A stretch of 47,538 nt of DNA from assembly GCA_964519335.1 (NCBI GenBank), contig CAZFIA010000012.1:1-47538 (forward strand), written 5' to 3'. The first letter of the stretch is position 1. Every line of letters begins with the position of its first letter. Origin of the DNA: JALZVT01 sp964519335. Lineage in GTDB: Bacteria; Pseudomonadota; Gammaproteobacteria; Pseudomonadales; Azotimanducaceae. Shown here in pieces: positions 6,486 through 15,400 of the stretch. The position numbers and the translations under genes were made by a program. The notes below the pieces were generated by a model. That model was not told the origin of the DNA, searched no databases, and saw only the letters and a list, made by a program, of their open reading frames with translations.

Positions 6486-7541
6486 ATGACCCGGATCGCC
6501 ATAACGCTAGGCGATCCTGCCGGCATTGGTCCCGAAGTGGTTGCCAAGTGGTTGAAACAAAACCCTACGGAATCTGCAGGGCCTTCCGAGGACCAACTGG
6601 TGTTGGTGGGTAACCGCGAGACGCTGGAGAGCGGTTTGGAGGTGGCGGGGTTCTCTGCCTCCAAGCTCTCTGCTCTACCCATTGTGCAAGAGTTGGCCAA
6701 CGCCAAAGACGCGCCGATCTGTTTACTTGATACCGGCGTGAAGTTTCCACCGCAACATAAGATCCCGTTGGGGCAGGTCGATGCGCTTTGTGGCACTGCA
6801 GCGGTTAAGGCCGTGGAGGTTGCTGCCCTTGCCTGTCTTGCTGGCCAGGTTGACGCCATGGTGACCGCGCCTATTAATAAAGAATCGGTTAATGCCAGCG
6901 GCTGCACTGATATTGGCCATCAGGAGATGCTGGCGCGGCTTGCGGGTGTCGAAGCAACAGCCACCATGTTGATGACCCCGGGCCTGCGGGTTGCACACCT
7001 TTCTACCCATAAATCTTTGGCGAAAGCGGTTGCGTTTGTTACCCGCGACACAGTGTTTGCCAAGCTTAGGCTGGTGCACGACACACTTATGCGTTGGGGG
7101 CTGCCCGCACCGCGCATTGCGGTTGCGGCGCTCAACCCCCACGGTGGCGAAGGGGGGCTGCTCGGACGTGAAGAAATTGATGAGCTTGTTCCCGCCGTTC
7201 GCGATGCGCGCGAGCAGGGTATTGATGCCACTGGGCCGATCCCGGCTGATTCGGTGTTCAATCGGGCCATTAACGGCGAATTCGATGTGGTGCTGGCGCT
7301 GTTTCACGATCAGGGACATATCGCCATCAAAGTGCATGATTTCCACAACAGCATCACCGCAACCCTGGGCGTTCCGTTGATCCGCACATCGGTCGATCAT
7401 GGCACCGCTTTTGACATAGCGGGCCAGGGCATAGCGGATGCCAGCGGCATGGTTGCGGCCGTTCAAGCCGCCCGCGCCCTGGCAGGGGGTCGTCTTGCGG
7501 ACTTTGAACTAGTGGGGCACTCTTTGGATGAGAACGACTGA
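6486..7541 (+). CDS. pdxA: PdxA-family 4-phospho-hydroxyacid dehydrogenase
   Basis: 351 residues from ATG 6486, with AGAGG 10 bp upstream; a TTG at 6465 is possible but lies inside the LexA box. Motifs: GDPAGIGPEVV near the N-terminus, VTAPINKESV, LSTHKSL and LFHDQGHIAIKV with metal-binding histidine and Asp, then IRTSVDHGTAFDIAGQG. PdxA oxidises 4-phosphohydroxy-L-threonine in vitamin B6 synthesis. Paralogues (PdxA2) act on phospho-threonate or -erythronate, or on aromatic dihydrodiols. The usual gammaproteobacterial neighbours surA, ksgA and apaG are absent and the next genes are catabolic, so a PdxA2-like role is possible. The family is certain; the substrate is not. Confidence 0.85.
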   Translation: MTRIAITLGDPAGIGPEVVAKWLKQNPTESAGPSEDQLVLVGNRETLESGLEVAGFSASKLSALPIVQELANAKDAPICLLDTGVKFPPQHKIPLGQVDALCGTAAVKAVEVAALACLAGQVDAMVTAPINKESVNASGCTDIGHQEMLARLAGVEATATMLMTPGLRVAHLSTHKSLAKAVAFVTRDTVFAKLRLVHDTLMRWGLPAPRIAVAALNPHGGEGGLLGREEIDELVPAVRDAREQGIDATGPIPADSVFNRAINGEFDVVLALFHDQGHIAIKVHDFHNSITATLGVPLIRTSVDHGTAFDIAGQGIADASGMVAAVQAARALAGGRLADFELVGHSLDEND

Positions 7542-7565
7542 CAATAATAGTTTGGGGGAAAGGGC

Positions 7566-8651
7566 ATGAAAGCCGCAGTACTACGCGAAGTGAATAAGCC
7601 GATGGAGATCGAAGAGGTCCCCGTCTCGAAACCCGGTCCGCGCGAGGTGCTGGTTCGCACCGTGGCGGCTGGCGTGTGTCACAGCGACATGCACTTTTAC
7701 AATGGCACCTACCCCGGACAGTTCCCGCTCATCCTGGGCCACGAGAGTGCCGGCATTGTCGAGCAGGTAGGCAGCGACGTTCATTACGTGAAGCCCGGTG
7801 ATCATGTTATTACCTGCCTGTCGGTATTCTGCGGGCACTGTGAATTTTGTCTCACGGGCCACATGTCTTTGTGCCAGGAGCCGGAGACAGCGCGCGGTAA
7901 GGATGAAGAGCCGCGTGTGGGCACAAAAGAAGTGCCGGTAGGCCAGTTTGCGAGCCTGGGTTCGTTTGCCGAACACATGCTGGTGCACGAGCATGCGGTT
8001 GCAAAAATTCGTGAAGACATGCCGCTCGACCGTGCTGCTCTGATTGGCTGTGGCGTAACAACGGGTGTGGGTAGCGTTATTCATACCGCCCAGGTTGAAC
8101 CGGGTGCAACGGTTGCCGTTGTGGGTTGTGGTGGTATAGGGCTTTCGTGCATCAACGGCGCATTTATCGCTGGAGCGTCACGGGTAATTGCGGTTGATAT
8201 GGTGCCAAGCAAGTTGGAGCTGGCGCGTAAGTTTGGCGCAACCGACGTAATCAACGCAGGCGAAGGCGATGCCGTTGAGGCGGTTAAAGAGTTAACTGGC
8301 GGCGGCGTGCACTATTCGTTTGAGGCGATTGGCTTGAAAGCAACGGCCGAGCAGGCTTTTGGCATGCTGCGCGCTGGCGGTACCGCAACAATTATCGGCA
8401 TGATTCCGCCCGGCGATATGGTGAGTATTCACGGACCGGAGCTTTTGTCTGAGAAAACGCTGCAGGGTTCCTTTATGGGGTCGAACCGATTCCGCGTAGA
8501 TATGCCGCGCTATGTTGATTTGTATTTGCAGGGTCGCCTGCATCTCGACGATATGGTGTCGAGCCGCATCAAGCTTTCGGATGTTAACGATGCGCTGCTG
8601 GCGCTCGAATCTGGTGAAGTGGCGCGCAGCGTCATCATGTTTGATCAGTAG
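7566..8651 (+). CDS. Zinc-dependent alcohol dehydrogenase (class III-like MDR)
   Basis: 361 residues. The catalytic zinc ligands are in GVCHSDMHF and GHESAG. The structural zinc loop is CGHCEFCLTGHMSLC, with four cysteines. The Rossmann fold is VAVVGCGGIGLSCI, followed by IAVDM, an Asp that favours NAD. The sequence is full-length for the medium-chain dehydrogenase family and close to the class III/mycobacterial AdhD type. It would oxidise an alcohol to an aldehyde or the reverse. It starts 24 bp after the pdxA-like gene behind GGGGGAAAGGGC and is followed 55 bp later by an FAH-family gene. Confidence 0.9.
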   Translation: MKAAVLREVNKPMEIEEVPVSKPGPREVLVRTVAAGVCHSDMHFYNGTYPGQFPLILGHESAGIVEQVGSDVHYVKPGDHVITCLSVFCGHCEFCLTGHMSLCQEPETARGKDEEPRVGTKEVPVGQFASLGSFAEHMLVHEHAVAKIREDMPLDRAALIGCGVTTGVGSVIHTAQVEPGATVAVVGCGGIGLSCINGAFIAGASRVIAVDMVPSKLELARKFGATDVINAGEGDAVEAVKELTGGGVHYSFEAIGLKATAEQAFGMLRAGGTATIIGMIPPGDMVSIHGPELLSEKTLQGSFMGSNRFRVDMPRYVDLYLQGRLHLDDMVSSRIKLSDVNDALLALESGEVARSVIMFDQ

Positions 8652-8706
8652 CCTCATACTGGTAGGTGATCGTTAGTTGAAGGCTAGATTAGATAGAGAG
8701 TAGAAA

Positions 8707-9540
8707 ATGCGTTGGATGACTTTTAAGAGCGCCGGTCACACCTCCTTTGGCTATGTTGATGGCGAGCAGGTAGTCGACGTGGCAGGCAACGGTTACGCCA
8801 CGCTCAAAGAGGCTATCGCTGCTGATGCGCTTCTTGAGCTTGCCAAGGTCGACGGAAAGCGTATAGATCTCACCAGCATTGAATATTGCCCGGTCATTCC
8901 GCAGCCCAACAAGATCCTCTGCGCGGGCCTTAACTATCATGCGCACCGCGAAGAAACCGGTCGCGGCGATGGCGATTCAAAGCCCACTATTTTTACCCGC
9001 TTCGCCGCCGCTCAGATGGGTCATAACCAACCCATGGTGCGTCCGCATGAATCCAAGAGTCTCGACTTTGAGGGCGAGATCGCCATCGTCATCGGCAAAC
9101 CGGGGCGGCGTATTTCGCAAGCCGACGCACTTAGTCACGTTGCGGGCTACAGCATTTATAACGACGGTAGTGTGAGGGAGTGGCAGCGCCACACCAGTCA
9201 ATTTACGCCGGGCAAGAATTTTGCGGCAACCGGGGGCTTTGGGCCCTGGATGATGACGCCGGATGAGATAGGCGACCCGTACTCGATGCACCTCACTACC
9301 CGGCTCAATGGTGAGGTGATGCAGGATGCCGATGCATCACTGTTAATATTTAATTTTCAAGAACTTATCGAGTTTTGCTCAACTTGGATTGAGCTCGAGG
9401 CGGGCGACGTACTGGTCACCGGGACACCCGGTGGCGTTGGCGCGGCGCGCAAACCGCCGGTGTTTATGGACGAAGGCGACGAGATCGAGATCGAAGTCAG
9501 CCCCATTGGCAAGCTCTACAACAAGGTCACTGTTGGCTAA
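8707..9540 (+). CDS. Fumarylacetoacetate hydrolase family protein
   Basis: 277 residues. It has the FAH fold markers LCAGLNYHAHREE, then DFEGEIAIVIGK with the two acidic metal ligands, GYSIYNDGSVREWQ, GFGPWM and VLVTGTPGGVGAARKPP near the end. Members hydrolyse C-C bonds in acylpyruvates or act as hydratases or decarboxylases in aromatic catabolism. Combined with the upstream dehydrogenases this suggests a degradative operon for a hydroxylated ring or sugar-acid compound (inference). The last codons and the stop fall in the first unit of a 22-bp tandem repeat that ends at a scaffold gap. Confidence 0.9.
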   Translation: MRWMTFKSAGHTSFGYVDGEQVVDVAGNGYATLKEAIAADALLELAKVDGKRIDLTSIEYCPVIPQPNKILCAGLNYHAHREETGRGDGDSKPTIFTRFAAAQMGHNQPMVRPHESKSLDFEGEIAIVIGKPGRRISQADALSHVAGYSIYNDGSVREWQRHTSQFTPGKNFAATGGFGPWMMTPDEIGDPYSMHLTTRLNGEVMQDADASLLIFNFQELIEFCSTWIELEAGDVLVTGTPGGVGAARKPPVFMDEGDEIEIEVSPIGKLYNKVTVG

Positions 9541-9597
9541 GGCCAAAAGCAGGGTTGGCTAAGGCCAAAAGCAGGGTTGGCTAAAGCCAAAAGCAGG
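9532..9597. repeat. Three tandem 22-bp repeats ending at a gap
   Basis: The units 9532-9553, 9554-9575 and 9576-9597 are identical except for one base in the third. Each contains a small palindrome (ttggctaaagccaa in unit 3) that could form a terminator-like hairpin. The first unit includes the stop codon of the FAH gene. The array stops exactly where the N run begins, so more copies may be missing. Confidence 0.9.
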
Positions 9598-9697
9598 NNN
9601 NNNNNNNNNNNNNNNNNNNNNNNNNNNNNNNNNNNNNNNNNNNNNNNNNNNNNNNNNNNNNNNNNNNNNNNNNNNNNNNNNNNNNNNNNNNNNNNNN
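9598..9697. other. Scaffold gap of 100 N
   Basis: Exactly 100 N, a conventional placeholder for unknown length. It follows a tandem repeat, which probably broke the assembly. The 90 bp after it contain only the leader of the OmpA-family lipoprotein gene. Confidence 0.98.
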
Positions 9698-9790
9698 CGG
9701 ATCGTGATCTCCCTCACAGTCTTTCTGTTGTGCTGAAGGCACATTAGTGGGTTCGTACGAGTAGTTCGAACTGACTTTCAGGAGAGAAAT

Positions 9791-10489
9791 GTGAAACCAG
9801 TAATTCGTAAGGTAGTAAGTGTTACCTGCAGCAGTGTACTAGCAGCCAGCGTACTTAGCGGCTGTGCAACCACCTCATCCAGCGACTCAGGATGGAATAA
9901 CAAAGCCAAGGGTGCCGCTATTGGCGCAGCCGTTGGCGTAGTCACCGGTCTTATCACAGGCGATGATGCAACGGAACGTCGTCAGCACGCCATGGTAGGG
10001 GCGGGTATCGGCGCTCTCGCGGGCACCGCGGTTGGCGCCTACATGGACGCCCAACAAAACAAACTCGATAAAGAACTTGCGGGCACTGGTGTGGGTGTTG
10101 TGCGCGATGGTGACGATTTGATTCTAACCATGCCTAGCAACATCACCTTTGCCACCAACAGCTCTGAAGTGAAGTCTGAGTTTCATAATGTGCTGGGTTC
10201 TGTTGCTCTGGTTCTGGCGGAATACGACCAGACCTACATCGACATCGCCGGCCATACCGACAGCTCAGGTTCGCATGAGTACAACCAGACGCTGTCAGAG
10301 CGGCGTGCAATGAGCGTGGGTAACCTGCTGGTGAATCGCGGTGTGCAAAACGTTCGCGTGGTAGCTCAGGGTCGCGGAGAAACTCAGCCGGTGGCTGACA
10401 ATGGCTCTGCCACTGGTCGCGCTCAAAATCGCCGGGTTGATTTGAAACTGGCGCCTATAACTGCTGAAAGCAGTTACGCAGCTCGCTGA
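9791..10489 (+). CDS. OmpA-family outer-membrane lipoprotein (YiaD-like)
   Basis: 232 residues from GTG 9791 with GGAGAG 9 bp upstream; an ATG three bases earlier is followed at once by a stop. The lipobox is in AASVLSGC, with Cys at residue 26. A glycine-rich stretch AKGAAIGAAVGVVTGLITG and a second such block (glycine-zipper type) follow. The C-terminal OmpA domain has ITFATNSSEV, IAGHTDSSGSHEYNQ and LSERRAMSV, the peptidoglycan-binding Asp and Arg motif. It should tether the outer membrane to peptidoglycan. The end overlaps the convergent epoxide-hydrolase gene by 35 bp. Confidence 0.92.
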   Translation: MKPVIRKVVSVTCSSVLAASVLSGCATTSSSDSGWNNKAKGAAIGAAVGVVTGLITGDDATERRQHAMVGAGIGALAGTAVGAYMDAQQNKLDKELAGTGVGVVRDGDDLILTMPSNITFATNSSEVKSEFHNVLGSVALVLAEYDQTYIDIAGHTDSSGSHEYNQTLSERRAMSVGNLLVNRGVQNVRVVAQGRGETQPVADNGSATGRAQNRRVDLKLAPITAESSYAAR

Positions 10490-11633
10490 TAAAGAGCTCA
10501 GGCTGTTCGAAGGCGGCGAAGTGGCCGCCTTTGTTCAGCTCATTCCAATAGCCGATATTGGCGTAGCGCTGAGTAGCCCAGCTTCGTGGTGTGGGCACAA
10601 TCTCTTTCGGGAACAGGCTGCAGCCGGTGGGCAGGGTGACCTTGGCCCTGGCGTCGCCACTGAAGGCCTTACCAAAGCTCTCCCAATACAGTCGCGCAGA
10701 TGAGGCACCCGTGCCGGGCAGCCAGTACAACATGAGGTTGTCGAGCAGCTCATCGCGACTCAGTACGTTTTCCGGATGCCCGTCGCAGTCGGTCCAGGCG
10801 TAAAATTTTTCGATGATCCAGGCGGCTTGCCCGGAGGGTGAATCTACCAATCCGTAGCCCAGCGTTTGCGGTCGTGTACTTTGCTGCTTGGAATAGCCCG
10901 AGTCCCACTGCTGATAAAACTGCGCGCGCTCAAGCGCGTGCTTGTCGGCGGCATCGGGGTTTTTGCGGGCCGCCTTGGTTGCGCCGGCGTTTGGCATGTT
11001 GACGTGTATCGCCGTGCAGTTGCCGAGGTTTTGCAAGCCGATGGCTGTGGTGACTGCTGAGCCCCAATCGCCGCCCTGGGCAACATAGTTTGAATACCCC
11101 AAACGCAGCATGAGCGTGTTCCACATTGTGGCGATCTCTGCGACGCCACAACCCGGCTTGGTGGGTTTGTCCGAGAAGCCATAACCCGGCAGTGACGGAC
11201 AGACAACATGAAAAGCGTCTTCGGCCTTGCCACCGTGCGCCTCGGGGTTGGTGAGTGGTTCGATAACCTTGTGGAATTCCACAACCGAACCCGGCCAGCC
11301 GTGGGTCATGATGAGCGGGCGTGCGTTGTTGTGGGGTGAGCGTTGATGGATGAAGTGAATATTCAACGTCTCGTTGGCGTCGTTTGGGCAACTTAGCGGG
11401 GTAGTAAACTGATCGAATCGGTTGAGCTGGGCTTCACGGCGCGGCCAGTCGTAGTCGTTTGCCCAGTACGCACAGAGCTCTTTGAGATAAGAAAGCGGGG
11501 TACCCTGGCTCCAATCGTCTGGCGTTTCACGGTCGGGCCAGCGCGTATGGTTGAGTCGGTGTCGCAGGTCTTCGAGTTCAGGTTCGGTTGTGCTTATTTT
11601 GAAGGGGCTAATGGCGTTTGCGTCGGTGGTCAT
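10455..11633 (-). CDS. Epoxide hydrolase (EHN-domain alpha/beta hydrolase)
   Basis: 392 residues from ATG 11633; longer readings upstream run into the divergent ThDP gene. The N-terminal EHN region has ISPFKIS, LEDLRHRLNHTRWPDRE and the LSYLKELCAYWANDYDWP segment. The hydrolase core has HGWPGSVVEF, GYGFSDKPTKPG, GGDWGS with the nucleophilic Asp, and GGHFAAFEQPE with the catalytic His. This is the microsomal/juvenile-hormone type epoxide hydrolase layout, converting epoxides to diols by an aspartyl-ester intermediate. A perfect 7-bp hairpin (10459-10475) lies in its last codons, shared with the convergent OmpA gene. Confidence 0.9.
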   Translation of the reverse strand: MTTDANAISPFKISTTEPELEDLRHRLNHTRWPDRETPDDWSQGTPLSYLKELCAYWANDYDWPRREAQLNRFDQFTTPLSCPNDANETLNIHFIHQRSPHNNARPLIMTHGWPGSVVEFHKVIEPLTNPEAHGGKAEDAFHVVCPSLPGYGFSDKPTKPGCGVAEIATMWNTLMLRLGYSNYVAQGGDWGSAVTTAIGLQNLGNCTAIHVNMPNAGATKAARKNPDAADKHALERAQFYQQWDSGYSKQQSTRPQTLGYGLVDSPSGQAAWIIEKFYAWTDCDGHPENVLSRDELLDNLMLYWLPGTGASSARLYWESFGKAFSGDARAKVTLPTGCSLFPKEIVPTPRSWATQRYANIGYWNELNKGGHFAAFEQPELFISELRNCFQQL

Positions 11634-11742
11634 CGGTGTCTCGCGGCGTTTTTGCCAGTGTAGCAATTTGCGGCGCTTGCTTGACGTCAGGTGGAGGAGC
11701 CTGAATGCTGGGCGAATCGCCAAGGCATCTGGATGAATCGCT

Positions 11743-13413
11743 ATGACCGAACAACACACCAATCAATCGCTCACCGGTGCTGAACTCATTGCTCACAAGC
11801 TGCGTGACTGTGGCGTCCGCCACGCGTTTGGCATCATCAGTATTCACAACATGCCAATCATCGATGCGATCAATCGCCTCGGCTTTACGCAGATGATCGA
11901 CTCGCGGCACGAATGTGCGGCTGCTCATGCAGCAGACGGCTATGCCCGAGCCACGGGTGAGATTGGTGTTGCAATTGCGAGTACGGGTCCAGGCACCACC
12001 AACACGGTTACCGGGTTGTATGAAGCGGCCTACGCTAATTCTCGATTGCTCGTGATCACAGGACAGGCTGAGACCCGTTACTACGGCAAAGGCATGGGCT
12101 ATGTGCACGAGGCCGAAAAACAGCTACCCATGCTTGCAACGGTGGCTCGCCGGGTTGAAAGCCCAAAGGCAGTTGAGCAAATTGGACCCCTGTTTGATGC
12201 GGTGGTTAACGACATGTCCAGCGGTCGCTGGCAGCCTGGCGCGCTAGAAATTCCTATCGATCTGCAGTACGCACGGGTTGCGCAGTCTGCCGTTGACGCC
12301 TCACCGCTTGCGCCTGCAAAACCAGCAACTCAAAAGGATCAGGTGGATCGCGCTGCAGAACTGGTGGCCGGCTCCAGTCGCCGCGTGTTGCTCGTTGGCG
12401 GTGGTGCTATGGGTGCGGGGGATGAGGTGCTTGCGCTCGCGCAGTCGTTGGGTGCCCCGATACTCACTACCCCAAACGGCCGGGGCGTGGTGCCAGAAAG
12501 CGATGAGCTTTGTGTTGGCAATCTTTTTCAAAACCCGGATATGGCGCGGGCGTTGACAGATGCTGATCTCACCATAGCTATCGGTACCCGTTTTCAGGCC
12601 GGCGTTGACGGCCGCAACTCAGTCTACGGTCCTGCCGGCAAGCTTGTGCACATAGACATCGACAACCGGGTACTGGGATTAATCCACAAGCCAGATGCTG
12701 AAGTGCTGGGTGATGCGGCGGATGCGCTCAAGGCACTGCAAACAACACTTAGTGCGAGCGATACAGCCTGTGATCCCAATGACGCTCAGTTTAATGCGGG
12801 TGTTCTGCAGGCGGCTGATGAGCTTAGGGGGCAACTGCGCGAACGATTGGGGCCTGACTTTCGTGGCGTCTGTGACTTGATCTCACAATCTATGGACGAA
12901 GATACGGTGCTCGTGCGCGACAACACCGTCGCCGCCTATTTTATGGCCAATCAACTCATTCCAGTAAGGGCGGCGCGCTGCAGTATCAATCCCGTCTCTG
13001 GGGCCATTGGTCCGGGATTGCCTCTAGGGCTCGGAGCGGCAGCGGGCACGGGCAAACGCACAATCGTCATTCACGGTGATGGCGGCTTTATGTTCCATGC
13101 CACAGAACTGGCGACGGCAGCTCAGCACCAGCTACCTATCACCGTGTGTATTTTCAACGATGGTGGCTACGGTATTTTGCGCGCGCTGCAGCGTTCCCGA
13201 TTTGACGGCCGCATCAATGAGACTGATCTGGGCTTTATGGATTTCACAGCGATGGCTGAATCGATGGGCTGCGAGGGTGAGCGGGTAGATTCAGTTGAAG
13301 GACTTGGGGTAGCACTGACAACAGCGGCAGATCAGAAGGGGCCCTACGTTATCGACATCGATGTACGCTCGATGACGCTGATCGGCGGTATGCAGTTGCC
13401 GGCTGAGGCTTAA
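11743..13413 (+). CDS. Thiamine-diphosphate enzyme, acetolactate synthase-like
   Basis: 556 residues. The N-terminal Pyr domain has DSRHECAAAHAADGYARATG, with the conserved ThDP-activating Glu, and ASTGPGTTNTVTG. The central domain is a Rossmann-like AAELVAGSSRRVLLVGGG. The C-terminal PP domain carries the ThDP/Mg motif GDGGFMFHATELATA...FNDGGYG. Overall this is the acetolactate synthase/benzoylformate decarboxylase family. No ilvH-type regulatory subunit is nearby, so a catabolic decarboxylase or carboligase is more likely than branched-chain amino-acid synthesis. It starts 109 bp from the epoxide hydrolase, divergently. Confidence 0.88.
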   Translation: MTEQHTNQSLTGAELIAHKLRDCGVRHAFGIISIHNMPIIDAINRLGFTQMIDSRHECAAAHAADGYARATGEIGVAIASTGPGTTNTVTGLYEAAYANSRLLVITGQAETRYYGKGMGYVHEAEKQLPMLATVARRVESPKAVEQIGPLFDAVVNDMSSGRWQPGALEIPIDLQYARVAQSAVDASPLAPAKPATQKDQVDRAAELVAGSSRRVLLVGGGAMGAGDEVLALAQSLGAPILTTPNGRGVVPESDELCVGNLFQNPDMARALTDADLTIAIGTRFQAGVDGRNSVYGPAGKLVHIDIDNRVLGLIHKPDAEVLGDAADALKALQTTLSASDTACDPNDAQFNAGVLQAADELRGQLRERLGPDFRGVCDLISQSMDEDTVLVRDNTVAAYFMANQLIPVRAARCSINPVSGAIGPGLPLGLGAAAGTGKRTIVIHGDGGFMFHATELATAAQHQLPITVCIFNDGGYGILRALQRSRFDGRINETDLGFMDFTAMAESMGCEGERVDSVEGLGVALTTAADQKGPYVIDIDVRSMTLIGGMQLPAEA

Positions 13414-13432
13414 GTTGGGCTAGACTGGCGGC

Positions 13433-14560
13433 ATGGAAATTCGACCCCTGGGCCCAGCCGCTGATTCTGCGAGCCTTGCAGATTTTATCGATGTGCCCTG
13501 GACGCTCTACGGAGACGATCCTAATTGGGTGCCACCGCTTAAGTTTGAGCGCAAAGATGCCCTGTCGGCCAAGGCGCCGTTCTTTGCGCATGCCGAGTGG
13601 CAGGGATGGGTGGCCTACGAAAACGGCAAACCGGTGGGTCGGATCAGTGCCCAAATCGATAACCTCTATGAGCCTCGTTATGGTGAGCCGGTTGGCTTTT
13701 TCGGTTTTATCGAGGCACCTGATGATCAGGAGATATTCGACGCGCTGTTTACACAGGCGCAGGCCTGGCTTAAGGCGCGAGATCGAACGCGCATGGTTGG
13801 CCCGTTTAATCTGGGCGTAAATCAGGAAGTTGGGCTGTTGGTCGAGGGCTTCGACACGCCACCGTATTTCATGATGGGGCATAACGCCCCTTACCACGGT
13901 GATCGGATTGAAGGCGCGGGCTTTACTGGCGTGCAGGATATGTTGGCCTACCTCATGGATCCTGCTTACACCGAACCTCCTGTCGCGGCAATGTTGAAAA
14001 AGCGTTACCTGAAAAACGTTAAGGTCCGCCCCATCGACAAGAAGAATCTCGACGCCGAGCTCGAGACGATGCGCGACATCTTTAATGACGCATGGGCGAA
14101 CAACTGGAGTTTTGTACCCTTCACAGAAGAAGAATTTCGTGCGGTTGGTAAAGAGCTGCTCATGATTACGCCGCAAGATTTTTTAACGGTCGCCGAGATC
14201 GATGGCCGGGCGGTTGCATTTATTGTGTTGCTACCTAACCTCAACGCAATTATCAAAGACCTCAACGGCAGTTTGTTTCCATTCGGTTGGGCGAAGCTCC
14301 TTTGGCGTCTCAAGGCCCAGCCGTTGCCATCAGGTCGGGTGCCGTTGATGGGTGTACGCAGCGAATTTCATCACACCCGACTCGGGCCCGGACTGGCCTA
14401 TGCGCTGATCGAATCTGTTCGGGGTCCTGCGCTTGCAAAGGGCATGACGGAAGTCGAGCTGTCGTGGATTCTCGAATCCAACGAAGGGATGTGCGGCATT
14501 ATCGAATCCATCGGCGGCTATGTGTCGAAACGCTACCGCATGTACTCCAAAGACCTTTGA
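13433..14560 (+). CDS. GNAT-fold acyltransferase, candidate bacterial ceramide synthase
   Basis: 375 residues. The N-terminus MEIRPLGPAADSASLADFIDVPWTLYGDDPNWVPPL is typical of a large GNAT-like family often annotated only as N-acetyltransferase. GKPVGRISAQIDN and the VELSWILESNEGM near the C-terminus fit the GNAT fold. In Caulobacter a protein of this kind was shown to be the bacterial ceramide synthase, acylating the long-chain base. Here it opens the rightward arm of a cluster that also holds an SPT, an ACP and an acyl ligase, which supports that role (inference from context). It starts 19 bp after the ThDP gene, and its stop overlaps the next gene. Confidence 0.75.
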   Translation: MEIRPLGPAADSASLADFIDVPWTLYGDDPNWVPPLKFERKDALSAKAPFFAHAEWQGWVAYENGKPVGRISAQIDNLYEPRYGEPVGFFGFIEAPDDQEIFDALFTQAQAWLKARDRTRMVGPFNLGVNQEVGLLVEGFDTPPYFMMGHNAPYHGDRIEGAGFTGVQDMLAYLMDPAYTEPPVAAMLKKRYLKNVKVRPIDKKNLDAELETMRDIFNDAWANNWSFVPFTEEEFRAVGKELLMITPQDFLTVAEIDGRAVAFIVLLPNLNAIIKDLNGSLFPFGWAKLLWRLKAQPLPSGRVPLMGVRSEFHHTRLGPGLAYALIESVRGPALAKGMTEVELSWILESNEGMCGIIESIGGYVSKRYRMYSKDL

Positions 14561-15399
14561 CGGCTGGCGCTTCTTCTCACTTGCCGCAAAGGCTGCCGCG
14601 AACGGCGCTTGTGCTCGCGGGAGAGCGGCCTGGCGGCAATGCGCTGGCAAAGGCCAATAACAGCGCGAGTTCGCTCACTGTTGATCTGAATGGTCGACCC
14701 ATTTTTGACTGGTCACTCTCGGCAATTGAAAACTCGGCCATAGAGCGGGTACTACTCATAGGGCCAAGCGCGGATGCCGCGTCGCATCCGGAGTTTGCGT
14801 CCTGGCTTGGAAAGGAGACGATCGAGCGCATTGAACCGGGACCAGGGCCAGCAGCCAGTGCTGTGAAGGGTTTGCAGGCGGCGAAGGAATGGCCGCTGCT
14901 GCTTACCACGGCAGATCATGCGCTGCTGCGCGGGCCCTGGATTGATGGGTTTTGTGCGCAAGCTCGGGCAAGCGCCGCGGACAATTCATTTGACCTGATT
15001 GTGGGTCTGGTGGATTACGCGCAAGTGCGCAAACGTTTTCCGGACAGCAAGCGAACGTTGCTCAAGTTTTCTGACGGCGCCTGCTGCGGCAGCAATCTGT
15101 ATTATTTGGCAACCCCGGCAGCTGGCGACGCGCTAGGTTTTTGGTCGACGCTTGAACGCTTGCGCAAAACGCCGTGGAAAATTGCCTGGGGGTTGGGCAT
15201 TGGCGTATGCCTGCGCTATTTTTTAGGCAGGCTTAGCGTTGCCGATGCCTTTGTTGCGCTGAGCAATCGAACGGGCGTCTCTATTGGCTTTTGTAAACTT
15301 GACGAGCCTGAACTAGCCGTTGATGTAGATTCGGTAGAAGATCTTGAACTTGCCTCTGTCGTGCTGGGCGAGCGGCTCTTTGACGAAGAGCAGGGTTAG
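14557..15399 (+). CDS. MobA-like nucleotidyltransferase
   Basis: 280 residues from TTG 14557, which overlaps the GNAT stop (TTGA); TTG 14581 is an alternative. It has TALVLAGERPGGNALAKA, an altered nucleotide-binding start of the GT-A type, then DLNGRPIFDWSL, ERIEPGPGPAASA and LLTTADHALL, where the Asp of TADH would bind metal. This fits MobA/IspD-like NTP transferases that activate a small phosphorylated group as an NDP derivative. In this cluster it may prepare a lipid head group (inference). It ends 1 bp before the lipid-kinase start, indicating a tight operon. Confidence 0.72.
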   Translation: MTAGASSHLPQRLPRTALVLAGERPGGNALAKANNSASSLTVDLNGRPIFDWSLSAIENSAIERVLLIGPSADAASHPEFASWLGKETIERIEPGPGPAASAVKGLQAAKEWPLLLTTADHALLRGPWIDGFCAQARASAADNSFDLIVGLVDYAQVRKRFPDSKRTLLKFSDGACCGSNLYYLATPAAGDALGFWSTLERLRKTPWKIAWGLGIGVCLRYFLGRLSVADAFVALSNRTGVSIGFCKLDEPELAVDVDSVEDLELASVVLGERLFDEEQG

Positions 15400-15400
15400 C

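Noticed and set aside
10459..10475. Intrinsic terminator between the OmpA gene and the epoxide hydrolase gene
   Set aside because: A perfect 7-bp hairpin exists but no T-run follows on either strand, so it is mentioned only as a hairpin.
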